Shown one piece after another: positions 12,601 to 24,600 of a stretch of DNA of 64,000 nucleotides (the first letter of the stretch is position 1; each line of letters opens with the position of its first letter). Made by a program: the position numbers and the translations under genes. Under the pieces are notes generated by a model. The model was given only the letters and a program-made list of their open reading frames with translations. It ran no database searches and had not been told where the DNA came from. Source of the DNA: Artemia franciscana (taxonomy: Eukaryota > Arthropoda > Branchiopoda > Anostraca > Artemiidae); NCBI RefSeq assembly GCF_032884065.1, contig NC_088879.1, positions 17,986,489 through 18,050,488 on the forward strand. The letters run 5' to 3'.

Positions 12601-15600
12601 GCATCAATTCAAAAACGCTCAGAAATCAAATAAAAAAAAACAACTTTTTTTTAACTGTAGGTAAGGAGTGACATTAAAACTTAAAACGGACAAATATTAC
12701 TCCGTATATGACAAGGGCTTTTCCTCATTAACCCCCCACTCTTTACGCTAAAGTTTTTTACTGCTTTAAAAAGTTAAGTGAAAGAGTCAAACTTTAGCGC
12801 AAAGAGCGGGGAGTTAAGGAGGATAAGCCCCTTTAATATGCGGAGTAATTTCTGTTCGTTTTAAGTTTTAATGTCGAACCTTACTTTCAGTTAAAAAGAA
12901 CTTGTTTTTTTGTTTGAATTTAATTCTCTTAGAAAGAGAAACATAAAAGTACCATAAAAAAGATTTAAAGATGCTTCTGGTTATTTTTGGCCAAATCACT
13001 AATTCTTTTGGCAATGCTCAACGAAGTTATGAGGCTAGAATATGTGTCTGCAATGGTATCTGAGAGATAGGTATAATTTCTTGTTACTGACCCTTTGAAT
13101 TGAAGTCGAAATGAAGGATAAATTTTTAGTCAACTTTTGGGGCTGAGCTTCAGTTATAACTTGTGTTTCCGTCGAGCCTGACTATCTGCGCTACATTTTT
13201 TGTCACTGCTGAGGATTTTAAAAACAGCTATAACTTGCGTTTCGATCATTCCAACAGCAAATATCCTCTTTATATTTTTTGTTGTTGTTACTAAGAAATT
13301 AAAAAAGTAAATAGGGAAAAACACTATGCATGTTTTTGCCTTCAAAGCATCTTTTTATGCAGAAAGATTCTTTTTATTACCCCTCCGACCGCCTCCTTGG
13401 AAACGTTAAAAAAAATTAGACAGCACCCTGATGTTTGATTATAAAAACATTTAATTTTTTCTTTTCTTAGTCAGGATTGATAATCATAGCAATGATCAAT
13501 CCCTTAATCAGGATTGAACATCATAGCAATGACCTTAATCCACGCATTGCGTGTGCTATATTGATTAAGGTGACTGATGTCCTCTTGTAGCTTAAAAGCG
13601 TACTTAATGTGACTCCATTGTATGTTCAGAGATGTAGTATAAGTGTTAAGAAACTGAATTTAAAATCAGAGAATATATGCTTTTGATTTAAGGAATGTAC
13701 CCTCAATTTCATAGGTTTACGGATTACTTACCATTGACTCCTTACTATGGATTCCTTACCACATTCCATGGATTACTTAGTATCAATATCTTGATGTTTT
13801 TTGTTTGATGCAACTTCAGGTAAAAGGCAATTGAAAGAAAAGGTAAGAAACTTACCATTGATTCCTTACTATGAATTCCTTACCACATTCCATGGATTCA
13901 TGGATTACTTAGTATCAATATCTTGATGTTTTTTGTTTGATGCAACTTCAGGTAAAAGGCAATTGAAAGAAAAGGTAAGAAACTTACCATTGATTCCTTA
14001 CTATGAATTCCTTACCACATTCCATGGATTCATGGATTATTTAGTATCAATATCTTGATGTTTTTTGTTTGATGCAACTTCAGGTAAAAGGCAATTGAAA
14101 GAAAAGGTAAGAAACTTACCATTGATTCCTTACTATGAATTCCTTACCACATTCCATGGATTCATGGATTACTTAGTATCAATATCTTGATGTTTTTGTT
14201 TGATGCAACTTCAGGTAAAAGGCAATTGAAAGAAAAGGTAAGAAACTTACCATTGATTCCTTACTATGAATTCCTTACCACATTCCATGGATTTATGGAT
14301 TAATTAGTTTCAATATCTTGATGTATTTGTTTGATGCAACTTCAGGTAAAAGGCAATTGAATTAAAAAGAAATATAATTCTTCACAGTACTAAAGCTATG
14401 AAAGTTGTTAGCATTATTTGGCTATTTTTAAGCTAAAATTCAGAAAACATTATTCTTAGGTTTGTTTATTCGTTTCTTGGAAGCTTTTGGGTAAATTAGT
14501 TCTGCATTTTGTTGCAATTCAACTAAATTCACAAGAAAATTCCAGTGATAAGCTGAAAATGTGTAAAACATGTTTAAGTTAACGAATGACAAATGGCTGG
14601 TTCTTGTAGTTTTCTTGTACTGAATCCAAATCAGTTCTTCATTTTTTTTAAATGTCTTTACTGTTTTTATTATGACATTTGGCTGATTTGAGTCACAAGA
14701 AAGGAAAGTTAAACATTTGGGGTACTTTACGCAGATGAACTTGTTCGTCGTGAAGCAGCTGCATGGACCAAACTACAGAAAGTCAAAGAAGACAAAGCCC
14801 AGGCATCAGTTTGGAGATTTACAGAAATAGAGCCTATTCAAAATGCACGTAAACAGTGGGAAGAAATGCAGCTACACAGATTTAAAGTTGCAGAAAAGGA
14901 AAAACAGGTAAGGATTGATCAATAATCGCTGCATTTAGTAAAAGCAAAATGAGAGAGACGCTGCCATTAACGTTAAATAGATAAATGCTATGTTGAAAAG
15001 AAACTAAAATGCTATTCCGGGGCTTGGAAAATATGGTTTCCGTTCTCATTGCTGTGTATATTTTCTGTATATTTTTTTTTTGGAATGTGTCCGCAATTTT
15101 TGGTTTGTTGATGTTATAAGAAAATTATTTTTTTATTTATATGTTGTTTTGTACAAATGATACACTAGCCTTTAAAGACATAGAGACCGTTGGCCCTTTG
15201 TGGTAAATTTTATTTGTTTCGAGTTTGACTAGGTTATTAATTGGAATTTCTTTTCGTGTTTCCTCCTATTTACTCTTTGATATTAATTTCTTTTCATTTT
15301 ACGTTTGCATTATCATATGACTTTATTTCTGCTCATCTTTGGTTTAACATTGCTCTTTAATTTTCTTGGGAAAATATTTTTTTTCATTGATTTCTTTTCA
15401 TATTAATTGAATTTCTTTTTTTTATTGCTTAATAAAAGGAATATTTGTAAAGTGTTTTCAGGTGTTCAGCATAAGAAATAAGATTTTGTCGTTTTAATTT
15501 TAGAGTAATTAAAAAAAGAACTAAGAAAAGTTTTACCATAAAATTTTGTGTTGGGTGAGGTAAATATGTATTCGAAATTGGAATAACTTTGGGCATCAAT

Positions 15601-18600
15601 AGGACTGAACACTCCCTGGTCTCATCCTATTACATCCTTACCCCTAATCTCACATCTTGAATGCGGACGAGTATCGATCGACCATTCTATTATAAGAATC
15701 TTGATATGCTATGATTTTGCTTTAAATGCTCGTTCGCTTTAACAGATGTATTTACGGGTCACTTAAAAAAACTTGTTAATAAGACCATAATAATAAAACC
15801 AGACCGTCAAGAATCAATATGATCAGATTTGTTTGAATTTAGGTGTCTTTTTGGCCAAGAATTTAGAAGTAAACTATCGTAAAAAACGAATTTTCCACAC
15901 CATGAATCAATATAGTCACAATTTCTCCAAAATTTTTTGTTTCTCATAAATTTTCTTAATCCAACCAAGTCAAAATTTAAAATGCTCTTGCACCACTAGT
16001 CTGATACTACCTCAATGCTTCAACCGGATCTCCTAAGCCGTTAATTTCTACTCCTGAGATATTGCAGATATAGTATTTTGATAACCAGGATGTAATAGTG
16101 TTTTTTGATGTTTTCCTGAAAGCAGCGATTCAGTGTCCAACTCCCACCCTCAGTATTCAATAAAATTTTCAATTAAATACCGAAGCCATTCTTGAGGTAT
16201 TGAATTCACGCCGCTTGGACATCCTGGTAGTACAAAGTTCGCTGGATCTAACTCTCTACTTAACAGTGGATAAACTATAAGCTTTATACGAGTTTCTAGT
16301 GGAAAAATTGCCAAGCCCTCCCTCCTTCCTTCCTCCAACAGTGCCAGTAATCTTCAATTCCATTCCCCAAACTGTTCTCTAAATATTGCAAATATGCTAT
16401 TTAGACGACCTGAATAACTGATTTATCTCACCCCTTCCCAAATCAAATGATAAATCAGCTTGACCCTCTTATTCTTCAATACTCGCTCATAGTTTCAACT
16501 TAACCTCCAACCAATCCCAAGATGTTGTAAATAATTTGAAAAATCAAGTACAGATAGCGTCTTTCGATTTACAGAAATTTTCATTTAGTATCTAAAGCTC
16601 CATCTCAGGAATCTTAACCCAGTAAATAATCCGTAAGAACTCAATAGAAATACAGCTTATAAGGAACAACCAGTTTTTAGTCAATTGCCGGGCCGTCTTA
16701 AGACCCTCACCCGCTCCCAGCAAAATCTATCATTTTGTTTTCTTAGAGAAATAATTCTGAAAGTTTAAATATTTTTGGTTGCCCCAGACCAAACACCCCC
16801 CCCCCTCACATTTACCATTGCAAAACCTATGTATATGATTTCTGCCCCATTCCATGGTACTTTGGGGTTCATGTCCTCATCTGAGACATATAGACTATTT
16901 TGAAAAATATGGCTGTCTTAAAATTTGGATCATATATCTTTATTTTTATATAAAATAATTTAAAAATCTCTATCACAAGCCTCAAAGGGCCAAATTTAAA
17001 TTTCGGACTCTTGAGCTACAATATAAGAAAAAAAAACCATAAAAAAAGGCATTGCAACTAAAAAACTGGCAAATAGTGCCAAAAACAACAATATCAAAAT
17101 GGCAAACCATTCCTTAGTCAAAAATATTAAGTTTCGAAAAGTCAGAAAGTTTTAAAGGTAAAAACTGATAAAACTGAAAAAAGAATGAAATCAAGTATAT
17201 ATAAAAAAGGCTAAAAAGAACATATAAAAAGGGGGAAGGAATAAAACAAGCAAATGAACATAAAACTTGGGTATCATCATCACTGAATAAAAAAAGGAAA
17301 ACTAGTGCTTTATTTTTATCAGTAATGAAGGGGAAACAGTTTTGTCATATCTGGAGGTAAAATGACGAATGGGGACAAGATAAAAACGGGTTGAGAAACA
17401 GTCCTTGGCAGGCAGCGTCTGGGTCGGGAGTGTCTTTTGGGAAAATGTTTTCCGTGCGAGAGTTTTTTATTGCAGGTTTTGCAAAAGAGGTTTTCCTGTG
17501 CTCAAGTGTTTCCGACCTGACCTTTCAAATAATTTGTGGTAACAAACTGTAAGTAAAGAGCGATGTGACTCAATGGTAACCGAAACTCTAAAAACGAAAA
17601 TTTTATGTCAATACATATATCAAAAGAATCTGCTTATTATGTTGATTCCAATTATATGCGATTCATCAAGCTTAGTGTTACGTATTAAAAGCTACGAGCC
17701 TGAGGAAATTTGCCTGATTTTCGAAAAATACCCTCTAAAACTCAAGGAATATTAATGAAAACCAGACCATAAGTTTCAGCATATCCCAGAAACCTGATTT
17801 AAGTTTCAAACTTTCATCTTCGAAAACGTGAAATTTTGTAGCTTTTTCCAGGAGAAAGTTTTTTTTTCAGGGTTTATCGCATCAAACCCGGGGTCCTAGA
17901 ATATCGAAAAAGGGCTCATTCAAACTGACATTAAATGTTATAGTGCCCTTTTTAATTGACTAAAAATATTGGAGAACAACTGCCCCCCTCCCACAAACCG
18001 TTTTTCCTAAAAGTCGACCGATCAAAACTCTAAGGTAACCATTTTGTTCAGTATAGTTGAAAAGCCGAGTAACTATGTCATCTAGAATAACGTAAGCCCC
18101 CACAGACACTGAGGAAAGTTTTTTAAGTCAGTAAATTTGCCCATTGCTTATGTATAGTATTTACTAATGGGAAGTATACATAAATTTTCCGGGGAGGGGG
18201 AAAATTTTCTACTTGGGGAATTTTCTACTGGGATAATTTTTCATGGGGAAGGAAGTTGCCAGGAGTGAGCTTTCCAAGGGAAATTTCACATTAGGGGAAT
18301 TTGCCAAGATTCCTACGCAAAACTATTTTTACTTGATTGCTTTCTTAATTTTCTTCTTTGCCAAGTTAATTTACATGTGGAGATGCTATGGGGAATTGTC
18401 CAGGGGAAGTATTTACCGATTCGTAATTGCTTAGAGTATTTTTTGTAGGTCGGGGGTGGGGGCATTTCAACGGGAGAAATTTTCCACGGGGGATTTTTCC
18501 GCAGGATAAATTCTCCAAAGAAAATTCTCTGCGGGAGCACCTTTCTACTGCGGGGCGGTGGGTACTTGTGAGAAGAATTTTCCACAGGGGAGGATTTTCG

Positions 18601-21600
18601 GCATGATTATAACAGCAACCAGAAAAAAAGTTTTTTTAAAATAAAATTGGGCTAAGAAAAAATTGTCAGTCAGAATCATCAGCACGAATTCTTCCAGGGG
18701 TAATTTTCAGCTAGAATGGAATTGTCTGGGGCGAATTTTCCTTTTTTTGGAGTGGGGGGTATTTCATTTTGGAAGAATATTACATGGAGGGATTTCCCTC
18801 GAGGGGAAGGAAGTTTCCATGGAGGAGAAGTCAGAGTTTCCGGAATTATGTAAAGATCATTTGTTTCCTTTTTTCATCAGATTATTTGCTTTGTTTTTTC
18901 AGTTAAAAAACGAAACTTCTTCATGTAAATGTGTCTTAGGAAACTAGCAGTACAATAGATAAGAATAGTTAACACTATTGTACACTTACTCTTGGAACAT
19001 TTCAGTATTTTGGATATTGAAAGTGTTGCGTTGAAAGTATTTTCAACGCAAAAGTTTTTCGGTACTTTTAAGAAAGGTTCTTATTATTCAATTTAAGCGA
19101 CCCTTATGTTTCAGAAATCGTTCTTAAGGAATTGGGGCAAAAGTCAATTTTTAGCATAAGCAATTTTATATTAATTTTGCCAAAATTAATAAGCAAGTTC
19201 CCCTTTGATTGTTCATGTACGGTGAGCCAAATTCAAACCTGCATTATTTGAAAAACGTTTAGAAATGAAATAAAAAAAACAAACAAGTTTTCTTTTTAAA
19301 CTGAAGGTAAAGAGTGACATTGAAACTTAAAATGAACAGAAATTTTTTCCATATATGAAGGGGCTGTTCCCTCCTCAACGTCTCGCTCTTTACGCTAAAA
19401 ATTGCCTCTTTGTCACAGCTCTTGTTTTTAAAGTGATAAAAAACTTCAGCCTAAAGAGCAAGACGTTGAGAAGGGGGCAGCTCTTCTCATATATGAAATA
19501 ATTTCTGTTCGTTTTAAGTATTAATGTAGCTAGCTTACTTTCAGTTAAAAAAAAAACTATTTTTTTTATATAATTTCTAAAGGACCTAGTATGGAACTTG
19601 GCTTTCGTTGAAAATTATTCTCAGGGCTCTTTTTTAAATAGGTTGTATTTTTTCTGATTCTTCACAGGAAATTCTGGGATTTCGAACTGAAAAGGCATAT
19701 TCAAGACGGGGGCGAACAAAAGAAGTATAAATCCTTAACAAATGGGAGGGGGACGCTAAATTTATTTAAGAACGTAAGGTGGGAAATTGACTCATTAGCT
19801 CTATGGACAATATGTTTAACAGGGATATTTCACTTTGAATTACGAAAGATTTGTGAAATCAAGTAATTTAAAGGAGAACATAGAAATATCTCGGAGACAG
19901 GGCTGGAAAATGGGGTGAGCTCTTAAAGAAATATATTATTATTATCATAGACGTAGAAGGGTCTACTCTCATGTCTAAGTCCACAAGTGCGTCTGGAACA
20001 TCATTAAGGATGCTCATAGGGTAACTTTTTAAGTTTATGTTGCAGGTGTCCAAGATCGTTAGGTCGTCCGAAAATTGGTATCTATCAGGAAATTCCTTAG
20101 CAAGGCTATTAATGATAACTGTAAAAAGGAGGGGGAGGGGGTAGGATTTTTTTGAAGATTCACAACGATTGTAGCTACTAGTACCGTCGCTCAAAGGCTT
20201 ATTGAGGATGGAATCATCCTTCAGTATGTAACAAAAACAGTTATGATATTTTTCTGAGCCTGTCCTCTGTAGTTAGAATTTTTACCTTTTTTTTTAGATC
20301 GCAATAGTGAGACCGATGACAAGATGTCAGGCGTTGGACACAGGCTCCTTAGTTTCTATTACTCGGAGCAGTCCCGCAAATCCAACAAGTGGAGGGCATT
20401 TAAGAGCACGCCAGAGGAAGCGAATGTCTCATACTGCTCGGCCTAAATCTAAGACGATAAGTTCTGTGCCCTTGTTTTCTACTAGATCTCAGATTATCCA
20501 GCAAATTTACCGTGGGACTAACTACATCCCGTCCAAAGATGAAGATACAGCCAGGCCCATAGTAAAAAGATTGCCTAAAAACCAGTATGTATTTTCGGGA
20601 TTAGAGGAAGCATCTCAATCAAAGTTGGCTCCCAGAAGTGATTTTCCTACTTTGATAAGAGAGAAAGTCGTGTCATGTGATCATTCCGATTTAGAAGAAT
20701 CACCTAAAGCTATACCAATTACGGGAAAACCGAAAAGAAACAAAAACCCTCGTAAGACGAGCTTGAGAACTAGCTACAAAGACGAAGGAAAAGATTTTGT
20801 AATAAAAATTGAAGAGTCAAGCATGGAAGTATACGGAGTTAGTGCGGTAAAAAAACTTATAGAGAAGCCTTTGCCAGCTGATTTTTGTAAGTCTGTCACT
20901 AATGTTCTATTCAATCTTGTTATATTTGATATGCTACCGCCAGTTTTCAGAAAGATGCAAATAATATTACCAAATGCTGTAACTTTTGTTATGAAAGAGA
21001 CAAATATATCGAATTTGGGACAAATTAATATGTTTGGAATGTTAGAAAAAATTCATTGTTTAGATATAAAAAGTGAAGGCAATGGCATTACAAGAAAGAA
21101 AAATTGGAAGTCTTTTGTCATCTACCGGCTAAATCATCTTGGATTGAGGGAAATAAACGGAAAAGAGGTAAGGTGGATTTCCTCTAAAAATTTTTGTCTT
21201 TTTACTCGAAGGACAATGCTTCGTTTCACAATCCCTTAATAACGTTTACCATAAAGAAAATCATCACAAGCGAAATACTAGGTATACTCAAGTATTACAA
21301 ATATATATAGATATTATTATTATAATCTCCTGACGACTGCTTGATATGAAAGCATGCAAAAACAAAATACAGCAGGAATACTCGAGAGTAGGCTAAGGCC
21401 TTCTTCTTGAGGCCAATTATTTAACTTACTTATAAAATGTCAAACTCAGAATAAACAGGCATACCTATGAATAAATGAATGAATGGAACCTGAACGTAAG
21501 AGAAAATGAATATAATAATAATAATAATAATAATAACAATAATAACAAATAAGATTAAGGCTGCCATTCACTTAATCCTTACAAAAACTAGAAAATTATT

Positions 21601-24600
21601 TCGGCATTATTGAAAACAATAGTTATGTTGAACAATGTGTTATTGTTTTCATAATGTCAGCAACAACAACAACAAAGTAATATAAAATACCGCTTTAGGT
21701 TAGAAAATAAAAGCTACTACGAATAAGAGTGGGACTATGCTTTTGAAAGACTAGTGTCATTTACAATTTGCCAAAAGTCTCCATTTTTCATATTTCAAAA
21801 TATCAACTACTACAAAGATTAAGATCCAGCAGTTTGTAGGAATGAACTGGAAGTAACGAGCAGCTCGGCCCAATAGTAACCGAAACTCTAAAAAAAAAAT
21901 AGAATTTTGACAACAATAAATGCATCAAAAGAATTGGCTTGTTATGTTGATTCCAAATGCATAAGAAACATTAAGCTTATTGCCACCCATCAAAGCTTAA
22001 AACCCGAAGAAATTTTATTTTTAAAAAAGGAGGGAAATATTCCCAAGAAAACAAGGAATCTTATTAAAAATTGCACCTAATCAGATTCAGATTCAGCGCA
22101 ATAGAGAGCCCCACTGTAGTGGTTTCAAGCTCCAATCTGCAAAAACGTGGAATTTCGTATTTTTGCCAGAAGGAAAGTCACTGGTGCGTCTTTATTTATT
22201 TATTTGTTTTGTTTTTTCCAGGGGTGGTCGTACCGAGCGGTAATATAAGATTGGGAGAGGGCTCATTTGAAAAAGAAATTAGAAGTTCTATTTCTCTTTT
22301 TAAGTGACGAAAAATTTTGGATGGTAACAAGCCCCCGTCCCACGCCCGTTTTCCCAGTGTCGGCTGATCGAAATGTTGACACTAGTAGTAAGGCATGTCT
22401 ACCTCTGGAACTTAGGCCTACATAATTTATTTCATTGCTATAGCCTCTCTATGTCCGGAAAATACGCCTGAGGCTCTAAAGATTATACTCTAAACCTTAT
22501 TGCATGTTCAAACGGTACACACTTAATATTCAGTATTGCAATGACAATTCTATTAATAAATTTTTTATTTAGTTTGAATAAATAACTCTCCATTTGGGGA
22601 AGTTGAAGATTTTGATGAATATGAATTTTTGAATAAATGAATCTGAATCTGAATGGCATTGGTCTTATGACACGTGCTTGGGTAAAGTAAACTGGACGCA
22701 TTTTAAAATACGAAGTGAATTTTAATGAATCAAAAAGCGACAAATCTGTTACCTATTTTTTCTTATGACACGTGCTTGGAGAAAGTAAAGCGGTGAACTT
22801 GCACACCCAAAGGAGTAATTGCTAAGACATGTTTTTAGATCGATTTTATGGTCATCCATGTCCCACCTCCAAGGGCCCTCAATGCCCCTCCGAATTTTAC
22901 CCTTCTCCCTGTTTTTGAGAATTAGAATTAAAACTATTTTTGGATTTAGAACTTTTCCGAACCTAGAATTTTTTTGAACTTAAAAGTTTTTGTAAGCAGG
23001 TGAACTTATGTCCCCAAAAACAAATTTTGTTTAATATTACAAAATCTTGTCATGCATTATCAAAGTCTTGTGAGATATTATGAGAATATTAATGTGAGAA
23101 TATGTGAGATATTATGAGATTTATCACATATATCTTGAAAGTTATTATCAAAATCTGGAATGGTTCTAGTAAAAGCGTGTCTGTTACTATCAAAGTATTG
23201 TTAGAAATTACTGATATTTTGTATGATATTATCAAAAGCTTGTTTGATATTATCAAGAATTTTGCAGTACACTGTCAAAACCTCGTCTGATATAACTAGA
23301 ATTTTCTATTGTATTATGAAAACCTAAAGTTGAATTATCAAAATCATACCTGGCATTAACAAAATGTTTCTGCTACTTTCAAAGCGTGTCTGATATTGTC
23401 AAATTCTAAAGTGGTCTGATCTAAATATATGATCATCATTTTTTCAAACCAGCTTAATAGCCAGACTTTCAGAGATGCCTTGTCCCGTCTCCCACAGATG
23501 CTGGGCAAAAATTATAATTTGTCCAACTGCATAGGTTAGGTTACATTAAATTAACTACTATTAAATTTGGTTCGCTTAGGTTAGGTTAGCCTTGCTGACC
23601 ACGGTGACCTAACCTGAACGAACCAAGCCATCTATAACTGAGTTAGGATAGGTGGAAACAATTGGGCCTTAATGCACGGTCATGTGTCCCTGGCTTTGAA
23701 AAAAAAATACAAAGTAGCAAGACTTCACAATATTTTAATCTTTTTTCCACATTATTCATTTTAAATTAAAGATTACGCTGCTGAATACAAATGAACTAAC
23801 ATACACAAATAATCTCTTCACATTAACAACAAACAAAAATAGTGACCAGTATACAAATACCACTTGCAGGAATTTAATAAATAGCTGAGTCTGTTGTATA
23901 CAAAAGTGGATTGATCAAATTTTCGTTACTCCGCCTGCTACTAAAACACATGGAATTTATCAACTAACCGAACTTTTTATGCTCAGAAGTGCCTATATTA
24001 AATTTGTGATACTTAGTTAGCAATCAAGCCCTCGGAATTTACCAGCTAGTTGTGTTATTGGTACTCAAAAGTACTTTTTTTTTATTTTTGATGCTCAGTT
24101 AGTAACTAAGACACTCGCAAGTTACCAACTAGAGGGGATTGTTGTACTCAAAAGTATTATTATTAAATTTTGGTACTCGGCCTGCAAGTAAAACACACGG
24201 AATTTATAAATTAGTTGAGTTTGTTATGCTCAAAAGTGCTTTTATGTAATTTTGTGGTACTCAGCCAGCAACTAAAACATTCAGATTTATCAACTAGCTG
24301 AACTTGTTGTGCTCAAAGGTTCATTCATTAAATTCTCATTACTCAGTCAGCAACTCAAACATTCGGAATTTCCCAACTAGTGGAGTTTGCTATATTCGAA
24401 AGTGCTTTTATTAAAATTTTCGATACCCAGATTGAAACTAAAGCACTCAGAACTTACCAACTAGTTGAGTTTGTTATAGTCAAAGATGCTGCTATTAAAT
24501 TTTTGGTAGTCAACCAGCAAGTGGAACACATAGATTTTATGAACTAGCTGAGTTTGTTGCAGTGAAAAGTGGCCTCATTAAATTTTTGGTACTCAGCCAG

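Larger units (their letters stand above)
10456..14734. other. LRRC49-like intron
   Basis: A 4.3-kb phase-1 intron. It holds the duplicated site and foldback copy C (10503-13001), a stretch of unique AT-rich DNA (13002-13726), the 124-132-bp tandem repeat (13727-14360) and about 370 bp with nothing recognisable before the next exon. Confidence 0.75.
14908..20297. other. LRRC49-like intron
   Basis: A 5.4-kb phase-0 intron. From 14908 to 17524 I see only AT-rich DNA without a gene or clear repeat. Foldback copy D follows (17525-19573), then an RT relic on the minus strand (about 19905-20175) about 120 bp before the acceptor. Confidence 0.7.

Noticed and set aside
13820..13842. 23-nt micro-exon of LRRC49
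   Set aside because: It would break the phase with the next exon, and the direct join 10455-14735 gives a protein that fits the family. Kept only as a cryptic, repeat-borne splice module.
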